A stretch of DNA of 12,134 nucleotides. It comes from Serpens sp035497635 (GTDB lineage Bacteria > Pseudomonadota > Gammaproteobacteria > Pseudomonadales > Pseudomonadaceae). Position 1 is the stretch's first letter, and the number at the start of each line of letters is the position of its first letter. This document shows, in pieces, positions 6,504 through 12,134 of this stretch. The notes beneath the pieces were generated by a model. It was not told the DNA's origin. It saw only the letters and a program-made list of their open reading frames with translations, and did no database searches. Location: positions 1 to 12,134 of the forward strand of contig DATJDB010000025.1 in NCBI GenBank assembly GCA_035497635.1. Reading direction: 5' to 3'. A program made the translations under genes and the position numbers.

Positions 6504-7084
6504 AACTGCAGTACAGGCTTGCGCGCGTTCAGGGTCTGGCCTTTCTGTCCACGCGGGCCGATCAGTTGGACGTCCAGTTCATGCAGTCCCGGGTACTGGC
6601 GGAACAGCTGGCGCAGGTCAATCGAGTGCAGGGCCTGTGGCTTGGTGCAGGTGAATTGGTAATAGGCATGGATGTCGTGGTGATTGTCGGCGGACGCGAC
6701 CTCGGAGGTGTCGTCATGCAGGGCCAGATGATCTTCGTCACCGGCGGCCACGCCGAACAGCTCGCTGCTCACCGCCTCGCGTTCCAGCGCGCAACCGGCC
6801 TCGACGGGCAGGGCAAACACCTTTTCCGGCTGGGTGAGGAAATCTCGTACGGCGTTCAGGCGGGCCTGTTCTCGGGCATTGACGGGAGCGCGCTCGAAGC
6901 CCGCCAGGTTGATGGCCGGACTGTGCAGCTGCAGTTCCAGCTGCTTGCCCTCCAGCGCGACATCCAGTCCGGCCTCGCCGTGGACATGGGCGTCCAGGCT
7001 GTTGTTGGCGTGCTCATGATCATGAGTCTGCGCCTGGGCAAAACCGGGCAGCAGCAGGGCGACAGAAAGCAGAAGGTAATGCAT
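6500..7084 (-). CDS. zrgA: ZrgA-family (DUF2796) histidine-rich periplasmic zinc protein
   Basis: A 194-residue periplasmic protein of the DUF2796/ZrgA family, whose Vibrio cholerae relative belongs to the zinc-acquisition system ZrgABCDE. A signal peptide ends at AQA (16-18). The mature N-terminus is His-rich (HDHEH at 21-25, then HVH at 33-35), and a second cluster (H119, H123, H135, H136, H139) lies in an acidic His-rich loop typical of metal-capture proteins. Two cysteines (C98, C146) could form a disulfide. It has the best ribosome site of the operon, GAGGAGGT (7088-7095), three bases before the ATG by strict count. A Zur-like palindrome lies about 50 bases upstream. It is the first gene of a tight four-gene operon with ATPase, permease and DUF3299. 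Binding zinc and passing it to the transporter is inferred from family and context. Confidence 0.87.
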   Translation of the reverse strand: MHYLLLSVALLLPGFAQAQTHDHEHANNSLDAHVHGEAGLDVALEGKQLELQLHSPAINLAGFERAPVNAREQARLNAVRDFLTQPEKVFALPVEAGCALEREAVSSELFGVAAGDEDHLALHDDTSEVASADNHHDIHAYYQFTCTKPQALHSIDLRQLFRQYPGLHELDVQLIGPRGQKGQTLNARKPVLQF

Positions 7085-7121
7085 GAAACCTCCTCAAGAG
7101 TTGGCGAAATATCGGGCGCGG

Positions 7122-7127
7122 ATTGTA
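7122..7127 (-). promoter_or_regulatory. Candidate -10 box of the zinc operon
   Basis: Minus-strand TACAAT (5 of 6 to TATAAT) immediately downstream of the Zur-like palindrome and about 38 bases before the zrgA start. No good -35 hexamer is found at 16-18 bases. A repressor on the palindrome would cover this promoter. Confidence 0.4.
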
Positions 7128-7129
7128 AT

Positions 7130-7144
7130 TGTTACTTTATAACC
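7130..7144 (-). promoter_or_regulatory. Zur-like operator before the zinc operon
   Basis: Minus-strand GGTTATAAAGTAACA contains the palindrome GTTA-n5-TAAC and matches the E. coli-type Zur core TGTTATAnTATAACA at 11 of 14 fixed positions. It lies in an AT-rich island within GC-rich DNA, next to the candidate -10. Repression by zinc-loaded Zur, with induction on zinc starvation, would fit the operon. The match is seen by eye; binding is inferred. Confidence 0.6.
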
Positions 7145-7220
7145 AAATTCCCAAGGGGCGTGCCACCACAAGCTGTTTAGCCTTTGTGGAAGTGCTACAT
7201 ACGCGGCGCTCTGACAAGCC

Positions 7221-8093
7221 TCAATACAGCGCCTGATACAGGCGGCGACGGTACTGGGTGACCAGTGGGTGATCGTTGCCCAGCAGGTCGAAGACCTGCA
7301 GCAGCGTCTTGTGCGGCAGCCCATCGGCGTAATGCCGGTTGCGCATGAACAGCGCCAGCAAACCGTCGAGCGCGGCCTCGTATTGCTGGCGTGCCAGTTG
7401 CTGAATGGCCAGTTGATAGGCCGCCTCGTCATCGTTGGCATCCCGGGCGAGGCGTGACTTGAGTAGCGCCATCTCCGGCAAGTCAGCCGCCTGGCGCAGG
7501 AAGGTGAGTTGGGCGCGGGCACCGGCCAGCGCCTGCTTGTGTTCGTCGCCGGCGGGCACGCTGTTGAGCACCGTCTCGGCTTCGCCCAGCTCGCCGCGCT
7601 CGGCCAGACAGCGGGCGTAGAGAATCAGCGCCGGAGCGTTCTGGTTGTCCTCGGTGAGCAACTGGATGAGCAGCGCTTCCGCTTCGCCGATGCGGCCCTC
7701 GGCGAAGGCCGCGCGGGCGCTGTCCAGCAGGTCGGCTTCCGGCGCGGCGGGCGGCTGCACGTGGGGTTCGAGCATGGCGCGAATGGCCGATTCCGGCTGG
7801 GCGCCGGCAAAGCCATCCACCGGCTGACCGTCCTTGAACAGCACCACGGTGGGCAGGCTGCGGATGCCCAGTTGCGTCACCACGCCCTGCTCGAAATCGC
7901 AGTTCACCTTGGCCAGCAGCAGCTCACCCTGATACTCCTCGGCGATCTTCGCCAGCACCGGCATCAGCGCCTTGCAGGGCGCACACCACTCAGCCCAGAA
8001 ATCCACCAGCACGGGTTTTTGAAAGGAATTCTCGATCACCAGCTGCTCGAAGCTGGCGTCGGTGACATCGAAGACGTATGGAGTTGCGCTCAT
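7221..8093 (-). CDS. cnoX: CnoX (YbbN) thioredoxin-TPR chaperedoxin
   Basis: A 290-residue cytoplasmic protein with an N-terminal thioredoxin fold (about 6-110) and a C-terminal TPR-like helical domain (about 120-290), the architecture of CnoX/YbbN. That protein holds unfolded or over-oxidised clients and hands them to GroEL or DnaK. Here the active site is WCAPC (36-40, Cys37 and Cys40), so thiol-disulfide exchange should be possible; the E. coli protein lacks this motif. The cis-Pro of the fold is in SLPTVVLF. The helical part has repeated Leu/Ala-rich helices such as SARAAFAEGRIGEAEALL. The ATG at 8093 gives the usual family start; the ribosome site (GAGAAAG about 8 bases upstream) is modest. 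The gap to zrgA (136 bases, with its own operator) argues for a separate transcript. Confidence 0.95.
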   Translation of the reverse strand: MSATPYVFDVTDASFEQLVIENSFQKPVLVDFWAEWCAPCKALMPVLAKIAEEYQGELLLAKVNCDFEQGVVTQLGIRSLPTVVLFKDGQPVDGFAGAQPESAIRAMLEPHVQPPAAPEADLLDSARAAFAEGRIGEAEALLIQLLTEDNQNAPALILYARCLAERGELGEAETVLNSVPAGDEHKQALAGARAQLTFLRQAADLPEMALLKSRLARDANDDEAAYQLAIQQLARQQYEAALDGLLALFMRNRHYADGLPHKTLLQVFDLLGNDHPLVTQYRRRLYQALY

Positions 8094-8227
8094 CGGGCTT
8101 TCTCAAAGGAAACGGGCAATGCAGAGATGGTAAGACGGGTTGGCGCTGGCGGAAAGTCGGGTGTGTTCCGATGAGCGGATAGGCAGGATCGCCAATCCGG
8201 CGCGTTTATTGCCTCTCGCGTGGCACC

Positions 8228-8256
8228 TTGACAAAAACTGGCGCTTCGCTTCTAGG
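8228..8256 (+). promoter_or_regulatory. Weak candidate promoter of the barrel gene
   Basis: A perfect -35 hexamer TTGACA (8228-8233) stands about 115 bases before the gene, but the hexamer 17 bases on is TCTAGG, matching TATAAT at only three positions. An activator would be needed if this is used. The rest of the 254-base gap (8094-8347) shows no gene or clear hairpin. Confidence 0.3.
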
Positions 8257-8347
8257 CGCTGCCGGGGAATAAAGGCAAAATAACATCGCCTGCCGAACGG
8301 AGTCTGCCAACACCGGGGTAGGGATCATCAACGGGGGAGGAAAAACT

Positions 8348-9592
8348 ATGTTTCGTAAACTAGTGCTGGCTTCGGCCATCGCGCTGACGGCGGTGCCTGC
8401 GCAGGCGGCTTTGTTTGAAGTAAATCTGACGAACCAGGCCACAGGACAGACTTTTTCGTTCGCCTTTAACCAGGCCGAAGACGCCATCGATGTGGTGGAT
8501 ATCGATTTTATCCAGCAGCAATGGAGTGGCTTCGGGCAGACCGCAACCATGGATACTGCCATCGCCAATATCACTTATCGCGGCGTACCTCTGCAGCTGC
8601 AATACAGCACCGATATGTATGGTAACGAGGCTGTTACCCTTAAAAGTGATGCGCTGAGCATCAACAAGACCTTCAACGGTTATGATCCTTTGGAGGATCT
8701 CAAAGACTATCTGATCATGGTTAACGAGGATGGCCGGGAAATCCTCACCGAGATCAACCGAGCCGCCGTGCGCGAAACCGGCTTCGACCCGGTTGCGGGT
8801 AACCCCAACAGCCTGATGGCCACCATGGTCGGCACCATTCATGGCCTGACCAATACTTCGATCACCGGCACCAACCAGCAGGACATCGATAACCAGTGGG
8901 ACCTGGGTATCCGCTACGGCTCGCAGACCGTGGCCGGCAACGAGATCACCAGCATTCACCTGCCGCTGGCCTACACCTTCAAGCTTGACTGGTTCCCTGG
9001 CCATCGTCTGCAGTTCCGCATGCCGATCAGCCACAGCGAGATCAACAAGGAAACCAATAACTACAGCCTGCAGCTGGGCTTTGGCTGGACCATTCCGCTT
9101 ATTGAAGGCCTGGAAACCACCCCGGCCATCGACTACGGCATCGCCGGCTCCGGCGAGCTGCTGACCGCCGGCGTGCTGCGCGCCCTGTCGCTGACCACCC
9201 GCTTCGACTTCTCGCTGCTGGGCCAGAACTTCACGCTGACCAACAGCCTGGCCAAGATCGACAGCGTGCGCTTCGAGTACGACGACGAGGATGACGAAAC
9301 CGGTATCACCGACACCTATGTCATCGACTACGACCTGAGCAACAAGGCCATGACCAATGGCGTGGCCTGGCATGTTGCCCTGCCGTGGAAGCTGGCGACC
9401 CAGGTGTATCTGCGCGACACCCGCTTCTACGGCGACGCGCTGTACTCGGAGCAAAACAACGAGCTGGGCGTGAACTTCGGCTGGTCGGCTTCCACCGACA
9501 CCAATACCCAGTTCTTCGTCGGTGCCAGCTATCAGCGTCACGACAAGAGCGAGTTTGACGGTGCCCGCCTGAACGTCGGTCTGACCTTCTAA
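8348..9592 (+). CDS. Unassigned outer-membrane beta-barrel protein
   Basis: A 414-residue exported protein that I do not recognise as a named family. The signal peptide (Arg3-Lys4, hydrophobic core, AQA at 18-20) is clear. Residues 21-185 are not barrel-like: mixed, with a helical acidic stretch (about 110-145), perhaps a periplasmic or plug region. From about 200 to the end roughly twelve amphipathic beta-strands can be picked out (for example IHLPLAYTFKLDW, YSLQLGFGWTIPL, LSLTTRFDFSLL, LATQVYLRDTRFY), ending in LNVGLTF with the C-terminal Phe used by the BAM complex. An acidic loop, YDDEDDETG (311-319), is probably surface exposed or cation binding. A strong GGGGGAGG ribosome site (8333-8340) lies seven bases before the ATG. 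The gene stands alone between divergent cnoX and a terminator. Codons in the first third are less GC-rich than its neighbours. Outer-membrane location is well supported, function unknown. Confidence 0.85.
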   Translation: MFRKLVLASAIALTAVPAQAALFEVNLTNQATGQTFSFAFNQAEDAIDVVDIDFIQQQWSGFGQTATMDTAIANITYRGVPLQLQYSTDMYGNEAVTLKSDALSINKTFNGYDPLEDLKDYLIMVNEDGREILTEINRAAVRETGFDPVAGNPNSLMATMVGTIHGLTNTSITGTNQQDIDNQWDLGIRYGSQTVAGNEITSIHLPLAYTFKLDWFPGHRLQFRMPISHSEINKETNNYSLQLGFGWTIPLIEGLETTPAIDYGIAGSGELLTAGVLRALSLTTRFDFSLLGQNFTLTNSLAKIDSVRFEYDDEDDETGITDTYVIDYDLSNKAMTNGVAWHVALPWKLATQVYLRDTRFYGDALYSEQNNELGVNFGWSASTDTNTQFFVGASYQRHDKSEFDGARLNVGLTF

Positions 9593-9608
9593 GCCGAACT
9601 CGCGCTGT

Positions 9609-9643
9609 ACGAAAACGTCCCGCTCAATGCGGGGCGTTTTCGT
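9609..9643. terminator. Bidirectional terminator between convergent genes
   Basis: A 15-bp stem with a single wobble (ACGAAAACGTCCCGC at 9609-9623, GCGGGGCGTTTTCGT at 9629-9643) and a 5-base loop. The arms carry A4 and T4 runs, so it can end transcripts from both sides. The loop contains the stop codon of the minus-strand methyltransferase gene, so its right arm is also coding sequence. Confidence 0.88.
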
Positions 9644-10295
9644 TGCGCTGGGCGAGGTACAGATTCACATGCCGGAACTCCGCCGGCTCCGCCAGATCCG
9701 GCCAGGTGCAGGCGTCTTGCTGACCGAGGTGGCGGTACAGCGGATGCCGGAAGTTTTTCACCCGCGAGTCGGCCACCAGTGCCTCCCGCCCACGGTTGAG
9801 AAAGGCATCCAGCAGCGGCAGGTTGGCGCGGTCGTAGAGCACGTCGGCGACGATGATCAGGTCGTAGCGGTCGGCCTCGGCGAAGAAGTCCGCCGAATAA
9901 CCCAGGGTCACGCCGTTGAGCACCGCGTTGGCGCGGCAGGCCTCCAGCGCCAGCGGATCCAGGTCGCAGGCCACCACCTCGGCGGCGCCGGCTTTTGCGG
10001 CGGCAATCGCCGCCACGCCCGAGCCGGCGCCGAAGTCCAGAACGCGCTTGCCGCGTACCCACTCCGGGCGCTCGGCCAGCCAGCGCGCCAGCACCAGACC
10101 GCTGGCCCAGCAGAAGCACCAATAGGGCGGCTCCTCGAGAATGCACCGGGTTTCCTCGGGGCTGAAGGCGCGCTCCATGTTGGCCGGGTCGATCAGCCAC
10201 AGGGATACGTCCGTGCCGGGCAGCGGCGTGGCGATCAGGCGGGCATCCCCCAGCAGGGAATCGAGGGCGGTTTGCAGGGAGGCGGGCGGCAACAT
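9624..10295 (-). CDS. Class I SAM-dependent methyltransferase (ETFB-lysine/PrmA-like)
   Basis: A 223-residue cytoplasmic methyltransferase. Counting from the ATG at 10295, motif I is VLDFGAGSG (85-93), the acidic end of strand two is CDLDP (110-114), NAVLNG (123-128) follows, and motif IV is DLIIVADVLYD (145-155). The segment PPYWCFCWASGLVLARWL (56-73) is typical of the group that includes the electron-transfer-flavoprotein lysine methyltransferase and is related to ribosomal L11 methyltransferase PrmA, so the substrate is probably a protein lysine; this is inference. A frame extended to 10349 exists, but a minus-strand promoter (TATACA at 10328-10333) would start transcription after that upper ATG, so the 10295 start is preferred. 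Divergent from nrdR. Its last codons are built into a terminator hairpin. Confidence 0.85.
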   Translation of the reverse strand: MLPPASLQTALDSLLGDARLIATPLPGTDVSLWLIDPANMERAFSPEETRCILEEPPYWCFCWASGLVLARWLAERPEWVRGKRVLDFGAGSGVAAIAAAKAGAAEVVACDLDPLALEACRANAVLNGVTLGYSADFFAEADRYDLIIVADVLYDRANLPLLDAFLNRGREALVADSRVKNFRHPLYRHLGQQDACTWPDLAEPAEFRHVNLYLAQRNENAPH

Positions 10296-10327
10296 GGCAA
10301 CAGCGCTCGGTGGCAAAAAGGCGCGCC

Positions 10328-10357
10328 TGTATAGCGCAAACCGGCGCAATTTGTCTC
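10328..10357 (-). promoter_or_regulatory. Candidate sigma70 promoter of the methyltransferase gene
   Basis: Minus-strand GAGACA (plus 10352-10357), an 18-base spacer and TATACA (plus 10328-10333); 4/6 and 5/6 to consensus. The transcript would start near 10321, about 26 bases before the chosen ATG. Confidence 0.45.
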
Positions 10358-10378
10358 GCTCGGGCTATCGAGTACCAT
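10351..10378 (+). promoter_or_regulatory. Candidate sigma70 promoter of nrdR-ribD
   Basis: TTGTCT (10351-10356), a 16-base spacer and TACCAT (10373-10378), each 4/6 to consensus, about 32 bases before nrdR. Its -35 overlaps the -35 of the opposite-facing methyltransferase promoter. Confidence 0.35.
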
Positions 10379-10410
10379 GGCCGCACTTTCAAGCCATACG
10401 GGCGCATCCC

Positions 10411-10875
10411 ATGCATTGTCCCTTCTGTAGTGCCCACGACACCAAGGTCATCGACTCGCGCCTGGTCGCCGAGGGCGACCAGGTCCGTCGCCGGCGCGAA
10501 TGCCTGGCGTGCGGTGACCGTTTCACCACCTTCGAGACCGCTGAGCTGGTGCTGCCGCGACTGATCAAGCAGGACGGCAGCCGGCAGCCGTTCGATGAGG
10601 ACAAGCTGCGCGCCGGTATGCAGCGGGCGCTGGAAAAGCGTCCGGTCAGCGTCGAGCGCCTCGAAGCCTCCATCGCCCATATCAAGCATCAGCTGCGCGC
10701 CACCGGCGAGCGCGAGGTCAAATCGCTGGTAGTCGGCGAGCTGGTGATGGACGAGCTGCGCAAACTCGACGAGATCGCCTACATCCGCTTCGCCTCGGTG
10801 TATCGCCGCTTCCAGGACCTCAATGAATTCCGTGAGGAAATAGAGCGCCTGTCCCGTGAGCCAGCCCGCTCATGA
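10411..10875 (+). CDS. nrdR: Transcriptional repressor NrdR
   Basis: A 154-residue zinc-finger/ATP-cone repressor that senses dATP/ATP and shuts off ribonucleotide reductase operons through NrdR boxes. The zinc ribbon is formed by Cys3, Cys6, Cys31 and Cys34, with the basic RRRRE patch at 26-30. The ATP cone spans about 49-139, starting LPRLIKQDGSRQPFDEDKL. Length is exactly that expected for the family. The ATG at 10411 is fixed by the MHCPFC start; a longer frame reaching 10141 runs through the divergent methyltransferase gene and has no support. The ribosome site is weak. The stop overlaps the ribD start (ATGA), the usual nrdR-rib arrangement in Gammaproteobacteria. I saw no paired NrdR boxes upstream of nrdR itself. 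Confidence 0.98.
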   Translation: MHCPFCSAHDTKVIDSRLVAEGDQVRRRRECLACGDRFTTFETAELVLPRLIKQDGSRQPFDEDKLRAGMQRALEKRPVSVERLEASIAHIKHQLRATGEREVKSLVVGELVMDELRKLDEIAYIRFASVYRRFQDLNEFREEIERLSREPARS

Positions 10876-11972
10876 GTGATCAGCTGTATATGACGCGCGC
10901 CCTCGAGTTGGCGCATCAGGGGCTGTACTCCACCCACCCCAATCCACGGGTCGGCTGCGTCATCGTGCGTGACGGCCAGATCGTTGGTGAAGGCTGGCAC
11001 GTGCGTGCCGGCGAACCGCACGCCGAGGTGCATGCCCTGCGTCAGGCGGGCGAGCGGGCGCGTGGCGCCACCGCTTATGTGACGCTGGAGCCGTGCAGCC
11101 ATTTTGGCCGCACGCCGCCCTGTGCCGAAGCGCTGGTCAAGGCCGGTGTCGCCCGGGTGGTGGCCGCCATGCAGGATCCCAATCTGCAGGTGGCGGGGCG
11201 GGGTCTGGAGCGGCTGCGCAGCGTCGGCATCGAGGTCAGCTCCGGTGTGCTGGAAGCCGAGGCGCGCGAGCTGAATGTCGGCTTTATCAAGCGCATGGAA
11301 ACCGGTTTTCCCTATGTGCGGGTGAAACTGGCCATGAGCCTGGACGGCCGCACCGCCATGGCCAGTGGCGAAAGCCAGTGGATCACCGGGCCGGCGGCGC
11401 GCGCCGCCGTGCAGCGCCTGCGTGCGCGCTCCAGCGTGGTGATCACCGGTGCCGATACCGTGCTCATGGACGCTGCGCGGCTGACCGTGCGTGGCGAGGA
11501 GCTGGGCGTGTCGCCCGAACAGGCGGCGCTGGCGCTGGGCCGTCCGCCGCTGCGCGTGCTGGTGGACGGTCGGGGCCGGGTACCGCTGTCGGCGCCGTTC
11601 TTCCAGGCCGGCCCGGCGCTGGTGGTGACCGCGCTGAATACCCCGGTGGATTACCCCGCCGCCGGGCATGAGTGCCTGGCCTTGCCGGGCGACGGCGAAC
11701 GGGTGGATCTGGCCGCGCTGCTGCGCAGCCTGGCCGAGCGCGGCGCCAACGAGGTGCTGGTCGAGGCCGGCCCGCGTCTGGCCGGGGCCTTCGCACGATT
11801 GGGATTGGTGGACGAATACCAGATCTTCATGGCCGGCAAGTTTCTCGGCTCCAGCGCGCGGCCGTTGCTGGACTGGCCGCTGGAATATATGGCTGAGGCG
11901 CCCGAGCTGCGCATCCGCGAAGTGCGCGCGGTGGGTGACGATTGGCGGATCATCGCCGTGCCCGCACGCTGA
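10872..11972 (+). CDS. ribD: Bifunctional riboflavin deaminase/reductase RibD
   Basis: A 366-residue bifunctional enzyme for the second and third steps of riboflavin synthesis: deamination of the diaminopyrimidine from GTP, then NADPH-dependent reduction of the ribosyl side chain. The N-terminal deaminase (about 1-145) has the zinc site His50-Ala-Glu52 with Cys75 and Cys84 in PCSHFGRTPPC. The reductase domain starts near residue 147 with VRVKLAMSLDGRTA (149-162), then SQWITGPAAR and, near the end, NEVLVEAGPRLAGAF. Length is normal. Its ATG overlaps the nrdR stop, with GTGAG 10-15 bases upstream. The downstream rib genes usual in this operon (ribE, ribBA, ribH) are not in the window; 162 non-coding bases carrying a repeat follow. 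Confidence 0.98.
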   Translation: MSDQLYMTRALELAHQGLYSTHPNPRVGCVIVRDGQIVGEGWHVRAGEPHAEVHALRQAGERARGATAYVTLEPCSHFGRTPPCAEALVKAGVARVVAAMQDPNLQVAGRGLERLRSVGIEVSSGVLEAEARELNVGFIKRMETGFPYVRVKLAMSLDGRTAMASGESQWITGPAARAAVQRLRARSSVVITGADTVLMDAARLTVRGEELGVSPEQAALALGRPPLRVLVDGRGRVPLSAPFFQAGPALVVTALNTPVDYPAAGHECLALPGDGERVDLAALLRSLAERGANEVLVEAGPRLAGAFARLGLVDEYQIFMAGKFLGSSARPLLDWPLEYMAEAPELRIREVRAVGDDWRIIAVPAR

Positions 11973-11999
11973 ACACCCGCACGGAGCGCAGGCCTGCGT

Positions 12000-12082
12000 A
12001 GGGCGGTCAGCGCTTTTCTGGCCGCCGCCAGCGATGAGCACCCAACCGTGAATGGTGGCCAACGCTATGCGTTGACCACCCT
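12000..12082. repeat. Second twin-hairpin inverted repeat after ribD
   Basis: AGGGCGGTCAGCGC (12000-12013) and GCGTTGACCACCCT (12069-12082) are inverted copies at 12 of 14 positions. Each end also forms its own hairpin: GGCGGTCAG/CTGGCCGCC (12002-12026, one mismatch) and GGTGGCCAACGC/GCGTTGACCACC (12054-12080, one mismatch, 3-base loop). Same plan as the element at 3020-3110 but a different core sequence. No T run follows, so it is not a standard terminator. The remaining bases 12083-12134 show nothing clear. Confidence 0.6.
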
Positions 12083-12134
12083 TCGACCCCGAATTGGCGC
12101 TTGCGCGGTAGGGAGCAAGACGGTATCTACGGAT

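Noticed and set aside
8360..9541. 393-codon open frame on the minus strand opposite the barrel gene
   Set aside because: Antisense to a gene with signal peptide, ribosome site and terminator; its protein is low-complexity, Gly/Val/Gln-rich with no domain.
10141..10410. Upstream extension of nrdR
   Set aside because: Runs through the divergent methyltransferase gene; NrdR must begin at MHCPFC for its zinc ribbon.
10779..12062. 427-codon open frame on the minus strand opposite ribD
   Set aside because: Shadow of a GC-rich gene: His/Gln/Ala/Gly-rich translation, no recognisable fold, while ribD is unmistakable.

Overview
The window looks like a core chromosomal segment of a Pseudomonas-type gammaproteobacterium. 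The base composition is high in GC throughout, and the proteins look like Pseudomonas housekeeping families. From memory, the block from the OprG-type porin back through a zinc ABC operon, CnoX, a methyltransferase, nrdR and ribD follows the order around P. aeruginosa oprG, while the MFS-ssb pair belongs next to uvrA. The species cannot be fixed from sequence alone; a mendocina/stutzeri-like Pseudomonas is a guess.

Layout. Positions 1-1901 (+) hold an MFS transporter, whose start codon appears to lie just outside the window, and ssb 16 bases behind it, closed by a strong terminator. Positions 2097-2987 (+) hold an RmlD-like Rossmann protein that has lost its catalytic Tyr/Lys. A twin-hairpin inverted repeat (3020-3110) follows. 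From 3165 to 8093 everything is on the minus strand. Reading downstream, this is the thioredoxin/chaperone CnoX, then a tight four-gene operon (ZrgA/DUF2796 periplasmic protein, ABC ATPase, FtsX/MacB-like permease, DUF3299 lipidless periplasmic protein), then an OprG/OmpW porin with its own promoter region carrying an FNR/Anr-type site. A Zur-like palindrome sits in front of the four-gene operon, fitting a zinc-starvation role. Positions 8348-9592 (+) hold a single-gene unit for an unassigned outer-membrane beta-barrel protein, separated from a convergent methyltransferase gene (minus) by a bidirectional terminator. The methyltransferase diverges from nrdR, which overlaps ribD by ATGA. The last 160 bases hold a second twin-hairpin repeat.

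Functionally most of this is housekeeping: DNA replication and repair (SSB), proteostasis (CnoX), deoxynucleotide control (NrdR), riboflavin synthesis (RibD) and envelope or metal homeostasis (the zinc operon, OprG, the unknown barrel). No RNA genes, CRISPR arrays, insertion sequences or prophage genes were seen. No intergenic gap exceeds 300 bases. The least-described parts are the zinc ABC operon with its degenerate ABC signature, the RmlD-like pseudoenzyme, the unassigned barrel and the two twin-hairpin elements.
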